Of a stretch of 64,000 bases of DNA, positions 39,450-48,143 are shown one piece after another. The notes below the pieces were generated by a model that was given only the letters and a program-made list of their open reading frames with translations, had not been told where the DNA came from and searched no databases. The stretch's first letter is position 1, and each line of letters opens with the position of its first letter. The DNA comes from Vibrio splendidus (lineage in GTDB: Bacteria > Pseudomonadota > Gammaproteobacteria > Enterobacterales > Vibrionaceae): assembly GCF_002873455.1 (NCBI RefSeq), contig NZ_MCUN01000006.1:186001-250000 (forward strand), written 5' to 3'. A program made the position numbers and the translations under genes.

Positions 39450-41780
39450 ATGAAAAAAGTTAGTTTACTAGCAGCGTCAGTGGCTTTCGCCCTAACAGGC
39501 TGTGGTGGTTCAGATGGTGATTCAGCTTCACCTTCTCCGAGCGGTGTAACAATTACAGGTTTTGATGGTTACTTTAACCAAGCGGTTGTGTTTGATGATA
39601 AAAACAACAATGGCGTTTTGGACATTGGCTCTGACGTTATTTTCGGTCTTACCAACGACCAAGGCCAAATTGAGATATCTGGTGGTGTTACCGGATCTCT
39701 TGCGCTTCAAACATTAACACCTGGCGGATTAGTACAAACTGCACTCGTAAATCACGATAGCAGCAAATACGCGGGTAAATACACAATTGATATGGACCAC
39801 CCGGCTCAAGCAATGGTTCATGAGTTGGTATTCCGCGCTCCAACTTCATCAGATGTAATTTCACCAATTACTGATTTAGTTGCGATTGAAATGGCAAGAG
39901 GCACAGACGCTGCGCCCGTTACTGAAGAAGAAGCAGTAGCGATTGTTAACACAGCTTTAGGTGGTACAGAAGAAGCGCCTATCGACCCTTACTCTGATTT
40001 CGTTTCAGGTGCTGATGCAAATGCTGAACTACACAAAACAGCACAGATCCTAACGGAATCGAAAGCGGCTAACCCTACTACTTATGTAGAAAAATCCGAG
40101 CAGTTTGCAAAAGAAGCAGATGCGATCGTTGATACGCTAACTCCAGCAGAACTAGCAGACAACGATTTAAAACCTGTTATTGAAGATAATGCCGCTCCTG
40201 GTGACGCTCTTGACCCTGTTGTTGTAGCCAACAATAAGCTGGTTGTAACAGCAAGCGTTTTAGAAACAGAGCAAGGTAAAATCTCAATACTGGAAGAGAA
40301 TGGTAGATCATCAAATATCGTTCTTGATATAACTGGCTTATTTGTTGATAAAGACCAAAACCTAATCACACCAGTTGTTACTCACAACATCCCAGCAGCA
40401 AGCGGTATTGTTGTCACTCTAACAGATAATACTCTGACTCTATTCGCATCAGACTACATTGGAACTTCTGGTGAGTTTGCTGTGACCTTAACGGCTGAAG
40501 ATAAGAACTCAACTCCAGAAGTCGTTGGTTCTGCGATCGCGACTTTCAACGTTAAAATTGAAGCTGCGAACCAAGTTCCTACTGTTGACCATGCGGAATA
40601 TAATGTTTTACAAGCTGAAATTAGCAACTGGCAGCTAGAGGTTGGCGTTCCATTCGAACAAACCATCAATATTGTAAACCTATTCACAGACAAAGATGGT
40701 GACATTGTTTCTTACCGTACTGGTGATATGACAATCCCAGGGCTAACTGTATCTCCACAAGAAGGTACGAACCCAATCATTACCATTTCGGGTACGCCAA
40801 CCAAAGCAACGGCTGCTGACGCTTCTGAAGCATTCATGGTTGGTGGTGTTGATAACGAAGACGCTGCAGCTTACCAAGAAATGTTGATGCCTAAAGTCGC
40901 TGAAGGTGTGGTTCCAGAACCAGATCTTCACCCTCTAGAAGGTAAGACTTGGTACATGCTAGAGCACGGTAGTTCAAACGGTGAAAATGAGCAGAACTAC
41001 GCAAGCATCTGGTGTGATTCAATCAAGTTCGAAGATGGCATTGTACTAGGCAACGTAAGAAGCATCGCAAATAAAACAAGCTGTTCTGCTGCTGATACTC
41101 AAACTGAAAATGCAACTTACGAAGTTATCGACGGTAAGCTTTTTGCGACATTTGAGTTCGTAGAAGATGGACAAAACCTAGTTGAAACCTTCCAAGTAGA
41201 AGTGTTTGAAGGCGCAGATGATATTTCTACTGGTGCTAAAACAATCATTCACCGAATGAAAGACTCTACTGAAGATTCAGCAGAACGGTACACATATTTC
41301 AGCAATAAAGCAGACATCGAAAAGCGTATCAATGTGACATCTGAAATGTCAGGTGAGGAGCGCGGCTTTAACGCCTACTTACCAGCAGAAGCAGATATAA
41401 CTTACAACCTTGGCGTTATTACTTTATCGCTAACTGAAGATATAAGTAACGGTGATGAAGGTACTATGGACGCAGATTTATACTTTGATGTTCCAAACAA
41501 TGATTTTACATGTAAAACCGTTAAAGAATTCTTCTCAGGCTTTTACTTCACAGGTGAAGATATTGATTCAGTGCAATCTAAAGAGTTCAATGGCACACCG
41601 ATTGAGTGCTACACAAATGAAGAAAACGGCATCAACTATGCCTCTGTTGACTTTGACTTACCAGCACTAACTGTTAATAACGTATACAGCGTAATTGGTA
41701 AGGTAAAAGACAGCGATGGCGAGTACCTAGAAGCAGTTAAATTCAACATTGAATGGACAGGCATCGCTAACAAAGACTAA
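39450..41780 (+). CDS. Large lipoprotein with Ig-like and shared C-terminal domain
   Basis: The 776-residue product has a lipoprotein signal (MKKVSLLAASVAFALTGC, lipobox LTGC, Cys 18). The Gly/Ser-rich start is followed by a beta module (GVTITGFDGYFNQAVVFDDK) with a Ca-binding-like DKNNNGVLD. A helical segment and at least two Ig/cadherin-like domains come next. The C-terminal domain (LHPLEGKTWYMLE) is shared with the protein at 37583. The ATG at 39450 has AAAGGA upstream; the frame extends 10 codons further. It is probably surface or periplasm-facing and may be controlled by the nearby sigma factor. Function unknown. Confidence 0.75.
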   Translation: MKKVSLLAASVAFALTGCGGSDGDSASPSPSGVTITGFDGYFNQAVVFDDKNNNGVLDIGSDVIFGLTNDQGQIEISGGVTGSLALQTLTPGGLVQTALVNHDSSKYAGKYTIDMDHPAQAMVHELVFRAPTSSDVISPITDLVAIEMARGTDAAPVTEEEAVAIVNTALGGTEEAPIDPYSDFVSGADANAELHKTAQILTESKAANPTTYVEKSEQFAKEADAIVDTLTPAELADNDLKPVIEDNAAPGDALDPVVVANNKLVVTASVLETEQGKISILEENGRSSNIVLDITGLFVDKDQNLITPVVTHNIPAASGIVVTLTDNTLTLFASDYIGTSGEFAVTLTAEDKNSTPEVVGSAIATFNVKIEAANQVPTVDHAEYNVLQAEISNWQLEVGVPFEQTINIVNLFTDKDGDIVSYRTGDMTIPGLTVSPQEGTNPIITISGTPTKATAADASEAFMVGGVDNEDAAAYQEMLMPKVAEGVVPEPDLHPLEGKTWYMLEHGSSNGENEQNYASIWCDSIKFEDGIVLGNVRSIANKTSCSAADTQTENATYEVIDGKLFATFEFVEDGQNLVETFQVEVFEGADDISTGAKTIIHRMKDSTEDSAERYTYFSNKADIEKRINVTSEMSGEERGFNAYLPAEADITYNLGVITLSLTEDISNGDEGTMDADLYFDVPNNDFTCKTVKEFFSGFYFTGEDIDSVQSKEFNGTPIECYTNEENGINYASVDFDLPALTVNNVYSVIGKVKDSDGEYLEAVKFNIEWTGIANKD

Positions 41781-41799
41781 CAGAACACATTGATATCAA

Positions 41800-41826
41800 T
41801 ACCCCGCTCCGGCGGGGTTTTTTATC
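41800..41826 (+). terminator. Intrinsic terminator of the first lipoprotein gene
   Basis: ACCCCGC/GCGGGGT with a short TCCG loop is followed by six T residues, 20 bases after the stop. Confidence 0.88.
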
Positions 41827-42021
41827 CCCACGAACAATATGGCCAAGCCCGCACGTACACCTTGCAAATAACCAATTCCACAAATTGTTTTTTATGACAA
41901 TTTTTACGGATTTTCTATTAATTTCCGTATCTTGCACCTACCGAATACAAGCTGTAAAAACTAGCCCGTTTTTATACAACTTCAAAAAAATAATAGATTT
42001 CACTCGGTAAGGATGGAAAGA

Positions 42022-44799
42022 ATGAAGAAGGTTAGTTTACTAGCAGCGTCAGTGGCTATTGCATTATCAGGTTGTGGCGGTTCAGATGGAGGTTCATCTG
42101 ATGGAGCAACTCCAGGCGGTATTGTGATTACTGGCTTCGACGGCTACTTTAAAAATGCAGTTGTATTTGACGATGTAGGTCAATCTGGCGTTTTAGAGGT
42201 TGGTACGGATACTATATTTGGCTTAACAGACAAAGATGGCAAAATCACACTTCCAGTAGATACTGAAATTGATGGAAAACTAGCCATAAAAACACTTCGT
42301 CCAGGCGATATGACTAAAGCGCTTGCTGAAGAGCTTTCAGCGTTGAGTTCTAAAGCGGATAGCTATTCTGATTTTATGGATGTTTACACTACAGACATGG
42401 ACCATGAAGGCCAACCAATAGCTAACAGCGTTGTATTTCGCACCCCTGAGGGTACCGATAAAACTGCATTAGTTATCTCTCCAATTACCGACCTCGTTGC
42501 TATTGAAATGCAGAAAAACAATAGCTCATTCGAAGATGCGACGACATCTGTAAACGAAGATTTAGGCGGAACGATTGAAGAACCTATCGATCTATTTTCA
42601 GACTTTGTAGCTACTTCAAAAGATGATCTTGAAAGCGCACAGTTGCACAAAACTGCACAAATTCTTACTGAATCCAAAGCACAAGATCCTACAGCCTACG
42701 AAAATAATGCAAATAGCATTACCGAGACCGCTGCAGAAACTTCTAAAGAGATCGTAACAGAAGAGAACATGGGTTCTGAGGAACTTGTTAATGAGAAGCC
42801 TGTTATCGATCCAAGCCAACCAGAAACCGTTGTGACTAACTACAAGTTACTGGTAGACCCTACAGCACAAGCTGATCTCGAATCAAAATTTGTAAAACTG
42901 GAGGTAGTTGAAGGTCAAGGGTTTACGCAGACTATCACTGTTCCTGAAAACTTATTCCAAGATAAGTACAGTTCTGAAGATAAATATCAAAACATCGCTA
43001 TCGCTCGTGCTGAAGTGAATGGTGAGCAAGAAATTACGGTAACGCTAGAAGGCGAGACATTAACTATCTCAGCAAAAGATAGCTTTATTCCTACACTAAG
43101 CAGCTACATTGTTACTCTAACAGCAGTTGATCGTGCCACTGCTAACTCCAAAGTACTGAGTGAGCTAAGTACTACATTCTCATTCGATGTTTCGCTAGTA
43201 AATACTGCGCCAAAAGTAGATCCGGAAGCACGATCAGAATTACAGCGCGATATTACTGATAACTGGACAATGAAGCAGGGTGAAGCTTTCTCAGCAGAGC
43301 TAAAGGTTAACGGCCTATTTACAGATCGCGAGAACGATACTCTAACTTATGATTCCAACATTAGTAATGTCGTAAAAGGGCTGACATCAAAGTACGACGC
43401 TAAATCAGGCAAACTGCTTATCTCAGGTCATCCTGAGGTACCAACCGCAGACACAAAACAGTTCAACATCACGGCTGATGATGGCCACGCAGCGACATTC
43501 ATGGTGTCTGAGCCTGCTAGTTTTGATTTGCCAGTCGTTACGATCGGCGATATTACTGTCGAACTTACAGTGAAAGCCGATCTGCAGAAGACTATTACAG
43601 ACACTTGGTCACTTAAAGCTGGTGAAGGCTTCTCTGGACAACTCGATATCAGCGAGTTATTTACCTCGAATGTTTCTGGTGACGTTGAATATTATGCAAA
43701 CTACGCTGCTCACGACAATGAGCCAGCACACAACCCAATCCCAGGTGTTTCAGTAAATGTAGATGCAAGTGGCTTAGTCACACTGGAAGGTACACCTACA
43801 TCAGAAACCAACGGCGTGATGCTTTACGTAGCGAAAGGAATCAACTTCTCTGGTGGTGACGAAAACGATATTGAATCTGAAATAGTTACCTTTGCATTGC
43901 CAAATGCGAAGCCTAGTGATGAAGTTGATCCACCAGCACTAGAACTTGGATTTACTGAAGCACACTTCGATAATCAAGAGTGGAAAATGGGTAGCTTTGC
44001 CGACAATGATGGTGAAATCGGCTACGCATCACTTGCTAAAGATGAGCACGGATTGATGTTCTGCTGGGGCTCAAATAGCGACGAAAACTATTCAGGTAAC
44101 ATGAGTGACGCACTTGACCAATGGGGTAAGAGCTACGCACCTTTTGCTAAGCTAGGTGAACTGGATAAGTACAATGACTACATGTCACATCAAGATAAAG
44201 ACTGTATGGATGTGACACTCAATGACGGGAAAATGATTGATAAAGAAGGCAGTCTCTACGAGATGCTTTATCAACATAAACCAGAGGAAGGCGAATACCA
44301 GATTATCTTGAAAGTAAATCAAGACGAACTATTCTGGCTAGACTCAACTTCCTCAACATTTGCACAGACGTCGCCAGCTTCTGAGAAGATTATTTCTGGC
44401 TCCACTGATTTCGACCTTACGGTTGAGGCTGGAGAGGAATTCGATCCAGAGCTTGATGGCTACCCATTAACGTATGCTTCTGGTCAATTTGTGTATGCTG
44501 AAAACTCATACGACTACAAATCAATCAAACCAACAGGCTTCGAGACTCCTGGAAATCTAAGCTACGAGCTTGATAGTTTGGGCCGCGAAAGGATGGTACT
44601 AGAAGAGACAGGTTCTGACTCCGACTACAAGACACGCTACCGCTACATTCAACGTGAGTTTGGTGACTTTTATATTGGTGTTAAATGGAGCGAAGAGCCA
44701 CAGTGGAACTACGTATCTGCTCCTGAGTTTGGTCTATACTCATATGATCATGAATCAATGGAAAAAGTGATCGATAAGCTACCATTAATCCAAGATTAG
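42022..44799 (+). CDS. Large paralogous lipoprotein with tandem Ig-like domains
   Basis: The 925-residue product starts MKKVSLLAASVAIALSGC (lipobox LSGC). Its signal-peptide DNA is identical to that of the gene at 39450 over 27 bases. The first 230 residues are paralogous to that protein (ITGFDGYF, VISPITDLVAIEM, QLHKTAQILTESKA). Two tandem Ig/cadherin-like repeats follow (ITDNWTMKQGEAFSAEL and ITDTWSLKAGEGFSGQL). The last 270 residues are different from the other two proteins. A separate promoter and terminator suggest its own unit. Function unknown; adhesion or envelope maintenance are only guesses. Confidence 0.75.
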   Translation: MKKVSLLAASVAIALSGCGGSDGGSSDGATPGGIVITGFDGYFKNAVVFDDVGQSGVLEVGTDTIFGLTDKDGKITLPVDTEIDGKLAIKTLRPGDMTKALAEELSALSSKADSYSDFMDVYTTDMDHEGQPIANSVVFRTPEGTDKTALVISPITDLVAIEMQKNNSSFEDATTSVNEDLGGTIEEPIDLFSDFVATSKDDLESAQLHKTAQILTESKAQDPTAYENNANSITETAAETSKEIVTEENMGSEELVNEKPVIDPSQPETVVTNYKLLVDPTAQADLESKFVKLEVVEGQGFTQTITVPENLFQDKYSSEDKYQNIAIARAEVNGEQEITVTLEGETLTISAKDSFIPTLSSYIVTLTAVDRATANSKVLSELSTTFSFDVSLVNTAPKVDPEARSELQRDITDNWTMKQGEAFSAELKVNGLFTDRENDTLTYDSNISNVVKGLTSKYDAKSGKLLISGHPEVPTADTKQFNITADDGHAATFMVSEPASFDLPVVTIGDITVELTVKADLQKTITDTWSLKAGEGFSGQLDISELFTSNVSGDVEYYANYAAHDNEPAHNPIPGVSVNVDASGLVTLEGTPTSETNGVMLYVAKGINFSGGDENDIESEIVTFALPNAKPSDEVDPPALELGFTEAHFDNQEWKMGSFADNDGEIGYASLAKDEHGLMFCWGSNSDENYSGNMSDALDQWGKSYAPFAKLGELDKYNDYMSHQDKDCMDVTLNDGKMIDKEGSLYEMLYQHKPEEGEYQIILKVNQDELFWLDSTSSTFAQTSPASEKIISGSTDFDLTVEAGEEFDPELDGYPLTYASGQFVYAENSYDYKSIKPTGFETPGNLSYELDSLGRERMVLEETGSDSDYKTRYRYIQREFGDFYIGVKWSEEPQWNYVSAPEFGLYSYDHESMEKVIDKLPLIQD

Positions 44800-44815
44800 G
44801 TTCCGGCTAACTAAA

Positions 44816-44850
44816 CAAAAACCCCAGCACATCGCTGGGGTTTCTTTTAT
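44816..44850. terminator. Intrinsic terminator between the second lipoprotein and SPOR genes
   Basis: The stem AAACCCCAGC/GCTGGGGTTT has a loop of about five bases; T residues follow on the plus side. Confidence 0.85.
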
Positions 44851-44890
44851 CTGTGCCTTTCGGCCTACGGTAACTCCAATACTCTTAACG

Positions 44891-45859
44891 CTACTTAACA
44901 CACATAACATTAAGCAATGAAGAACCTTTCAATTGATTTACGTTACCGTTGGTAAACAGACCTTTCTTATCTGCGCCCCAATAAGGGAGATGCATTGGCC
45001 AGTTCTGTTTTTCCATAACCTTTGAGCTCAAGATGCTCTGCCATTGCTTTTCACTCATCAGCTTCATGTTGACCTGATTACACACCAATGCAGCGCTATC
45101 GTAATCAAGACGACTCCAAGGCTTACCTTGCTCCATGTAGAACTGCTGCTGATGGTCTAGAAGGTAAGGAATCGCATATTGGCTACCCGCAACGTCTGCT
45201 TTCACGCGAATCTCGATTTCTAGATCATTGTCTGAGCTCGCGTTACCGCTTGGTAGCGTCTGAATAGCAGCAGCACTTGTTACCGCCGCCGCTTCCTTGG
45301 CAGCCACAGGTTTCGATACAGGCTTAGCTTCTACTTTTGCTTTTACAGAAGCCTTAGGCTTTACAGCTTTTAGTTCTGCCGCTTTTGCAACGATAGGCTG
45401 TGATGAGGTTTTCGACTTATCAACCATACGAATAAAGGCTTCACCATAACCGGGAACCTTACGCACCTGAGTTAAGTCTTTTCTCGCATCAGAGAATGTA
45501 GAATAAGGTCCGATTAAGCAGCGATAGTCTCCGCCTTCAGGCTTCATCCAAACGTTGGTCGAGATCTTCTCATATAGGGGCTTTGCTCGGTTCAGTGACA
45601 AAGGCTTATTCAGCAGGCCGCATTGAACCCAAAACAGCTCGTTATCTGAATGACGTTTAGGCGCCTTACTTCCCCAAACACCCTTGCCGATCGGACATGA
45701 TTGCTCTAGCTGTGGTAATTGGTTAGTGCTTGCCTGAGTTGCATCACATAGAACCGACTCTGCACTCACTTGGCTTGATACCAAAAGGGATGCAGCGATA
45801 AGCCCCATACGATAGTTTCTCGTCACAGCACGACATACAGCATTCATTGTCAATTTCAT
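44891..45859 (-). CDS. SPOR-domain exported protein with lectin/FGE-like C-terminus
   Basis: The 322-residue product starts at the ATG at 45859 (MKLTMNAVCRAVTRN), with a signal peptide ending near VSSQVSAES. A SPOR-type domain is seen around 75-140 (ELFWVQCGLLNKPLSLNRAK, YRCLIGPYSTFSDARKDL). An Ala/Lys/Val-rich linker follows. The C-terminal part (AALVCNQVNMKLMSEKQWQS ... NVMCVK) looks like the end of a formylglycine-enzyme or C-type-lectin fold. SPOR domains bind peptidoglycan stripped of stem peptides, often at the septum. Confidence 0.7.
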   Translation of the reverse strand: MKLTMNAVCRAVTRNYRMGLIAASLLVSSQVSAESVLCDATQASTNQLPQLEQSCPIGKGVWGSKAPKRHSDNELFWVQCGLLNKPLSLNRAKPLYEKISTNVWMKPEGGDYRCLIGPYSTFSDARKDLTQVRKVPGYGEAFIRMVDKSKTSSQPIVAKAAELKAVKPKASVKAKVEAKPVSKPVAAKEAAAVTSAAAIQTLPSGNASSDNDLEIEIRVKADVAGSQYAIPYLLDHQQQFYMEQGKPWSRLDYDSAALVCNQVNMKLMSEKQWQSILSSKVMEKQNWPMHLPYWGADKKGLFTNGNVNQLKGSSLLNVMCVK

Positions 45860-45975
45860 AACCACCACTTAAACCCTCACGGGCTAATTATTACCGAATC
45901 TATGTCGATAAAATATGAATTCCATTTTAAGTATTATTGACACTATCAATGATACTAAGTTCCAGATCCATTAAG

Positions 45976-46010
45976 CAAAAAAAGAGCCGTAATTGCTTAC
46001 GGCTCTTAGT
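45976..46010 (-). terminator. Intrinsic terminator of the peptide ABC operon
   Basis: On the minus strand AAGAGCCGTAA/TTACGGCTCTT is followed by seven T residues, about 37 bases past the last permease gene. Confidence 0.88.
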
Positions 46011-46046
46011 TTAGTGACTTTTTTTACTAAAAATCAAACCGAGTTA

Positions 46047-46985
46047 TCACCCTTTATAAATTTTCGGGTTAAACACGTCGCGTAACCAGTCGCCTAATAG
46101 GTTAATAACTAGAACCAATGTTACCAAAAGCACACCTGGGAATGCTGTGATCCACCATGCTCCTGAGAAAATGTAGTTAAAACCAGTACTGATCAGAGCA
46201 CCCAGTGACGGTTGGTCTACCGGAAGACCTAAACCTAGGAAAGAAAGTGCCGCTTCTGACATGATGGCATTTGCCACCTGTACCGTAGAGATAACCAAAA
46301 TCGGTGATAAACAGTTCGGTAAAATATGACGGAACATAATACGAGGCGCTCTAAAGCCCATCACACGTGCCGCTTCTACGTATTCTTTCTTCTTCTCTGC
46401 CAATACAGATGCACGAATCGTACGCGCATACTGCGGCCATTCAGCAATACCGATGATCACCACCAGCATAACAACGGCATATTGCGCGTAGAAGTCACTA
46501 CCGAAACTCGCCTTAAAGATGGCCGAGACAATGATCGCAACCATCATGGTTGAGAACGAAAGCTGAACATCAGCAAAACGCATCAGGAAGCTATCAATAC
46601 GGCCTCCGAAATAACCCGCAGACAAGCCAATGATGATACCAAGCGTCAGTTGTAGACCTACCGCTAAGAAACCAATGGTCAGTGATAAGCGCGAACCGTA
46701 AAGCATGGTAGATAAAATATCGCGGCCTTGCTCATCCGTTCCGAGCAAGAAACGCTCTTCGCCGTCTTCCATCCATGATGGTGGCAGCTCTGAATCCATG
46801 ATATCAATCGATGTCACGTCGTACGGGTCTGTTGGCGCTAGAATAGGTGCTGCTAATGCCATCACTAAAAAGATTGAGAAAATGGCGAAACTCACCATTG
46901 CCACTTTGTCGCGCAAGAAGTAATACACAATGTCTGATTGCTTAAAACGTTCCCAGCGAGACGGCACTGTCGATGTCTGTTCCAT
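46047..46985 (-). CDS. Peptide ABC transporter permease (DppC/OppC type)
   Basis: The 312-residue permease has the N-terminal OppC_N segment (VAMVSFAIFSIFLVMALAAPIL), about six membrane helices and the EAA loop (EYVEAARVMGFRAPRIMFRH). It pairs with the DppB-type permease, whose stop is 2 bases before its start, to form the channel. The cargo is probably di- or oligopeptides. The operon order ATPase-SBP-permease-permease is the same as that of gsiABCD in E. coli, but the substrate is unproven. Confidence 0.88.
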   Translation of the reverse strand: MEQTSTVPSRWERFKQSDIVYYFLRDKVAMVSFAIFSIFLVMALAAPILAPTDPYDVTSIDIMDSELPPSWMEDGEERFLLGTDEQGRDILSTMLYGSRLSLTIGFLAVGLQLTLGIIIGLSAGYFGGRIDSFLMRFADVQLSFSTMMVAIIVSAIFKASFGSDFYAQYAVVMLVVIIGIAEWPQYARTIRASVLAEKKKEYVEAARVMGFRAPRIMFRHILPNCLSPILVISTVQVANAIMSEAALSFLGLGLPVDQPSLGALISTGFNYIFSGAWWITAFPGVLLVTLVLVINLLGDWLRDVFNPKIYKG

Positions 46986-46987
46986 GA

Positions 46988-47965
46988 TTATGCTCCTTTC
47001 CCTGTGATGTTAACGGTTGGGTTGATAACACCGTAAAGCAAATCAACAATCGTGTTAGTCACTACGAAAATAAGACCAACAAAAATAACGTATGCGGTAA
47101 TCAGTGGTGTATCTACACGGTTGATCGCTTCTAAAAATAAGAAACCTGTACCTGGCCACTGGAAAACCGTTTCAGTAAGAATGGTGTATGCCACCATAGT
47201 ACCAATCTGAACACCACCAACAGTAAGAACCGGTAGCATGGTGTTTTTCAATGCGTGTTGATAGTAAATTTTGTTTAGCGCTAGGCCTTTCGCTTTACCA
47301 AACTTAATGTATTCAGAACTTAGAACTTCTAGCATTTCAGAACGAACTAGACGAATAAACAGAGGCAGCATGATAGATGCCAGAGCAATACTCGGCAGTA
47401 CCAAGTGTGCAAGGCCATCGAGCGTTAAGAAGCCAGACTCCCAACCAAACCAATTCGCCGTATCACCACGTCCAAATGACGGCAGCCAACCTAACTCAAT
47501 AGAGAACACGTACATCAGCATGATTGCAGTTAAGAAAACAGGTACCGATATACCGATACTACTGCCCGCCATGACCAATTTAGTGAAGAAACTTTTTGGG
47601 TGTATTGCAGAATAAACGCCTAATGGAATCGACAAACAAACAATAATCAGAGAAGCACCGAACACAAGTTCAAGCGTCGCGACCAGTTTATCTAGAATCA
47701 CGTCCACAGCTGGGCGTTTAAAGAAATATGAAGTACCAAGATCACCTTGTAGGGCTGCGCCTATAAAGCGAGTGTATTTTGTAACGAAGGGATCATTTAA
47801 GCCGAGTTCATCACGCAGCGCTTGACGCTCCGATTCTGAAACAGATTGACCAACTAACTCACGTAACGGGTCGCCCAGGTTATCCTGAATGGCAAACGCC
47901 ACCAAACTGATCACAAACATCACTATCAGTGCCTGAAACAGGCGCTTGACCAGAAACGTAACCAT
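46988..47965 (-). CDS. Peptide ABC transporter permease (DppB/OppB type)
   Basis: The 325-residue product begins MVTFLVKRLFQALIVMFVIS, the standard DppB start, with the family segments DNLGDPLRELVG and EYIKFGKAKGLALNKIYYQH (EAA loop). Six membrane helices are expected. It follows the binding-protein gene by 178 bases, which contain a hairpin that may reduce downstream expression. Confidence 0.88.
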   Translation of the reverse strand: MVTFLVKRLFQALIVMFVISLVAFAIQDNLGDPLRELVGQSVSESERQALRDELGLNDPFVTKYTRFIGAALQGDLGTSYFFKRPAVDVILDKLVATLELVFGASLIIVCLSIPLGVYSAIHPKSFFTKLVMAGSSIGISVPVFLTAIMLMYVFSIELGWLPSFGRGDTANWFGWESGFLTLDGLAHLVLPSIALASIMLPLFIRLVRSEMLEVLSSEYIKFGKAKGLALNKIYYQHALKNTMLPVLTVGGVQIGTMVAYTILTETVFQWPGTGFLFLEAINRVDTPLITAYVIFVGLIFVVTNTIVDLLYGVINPTVNITGKGA

Positions 47966-48100
47966 TCCTTGCCCCTTATCTATCCATGACTGTCTAATCG
48001 AAATCCGCGATTAGACAACAAAAAATTCAGTCTTAAAATAGTATTTAGCCAAACTGAAGGAAAACCAAATACCGAAACTTAAACTATATCTTAATAATAT

Positions 48101-48128
48101 TGAGAGCCTGAAAGCTTCAGGCTCTCTA
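48101..48128 (-). terminator. Hairpin between binding protein and permeases (attenuator-like)
   Basis: On the minus strand the stem AGAGCCTGAA/TTCAGGCTCT has almost no loop and is not followed by a strong T run. It lies just after the binding-protein stop and may stabilise that mRNA or act as a partial terminator. Confidence 0.6.
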
Positions 48129-48143
48129 TTCTAGCAAGCTAGA

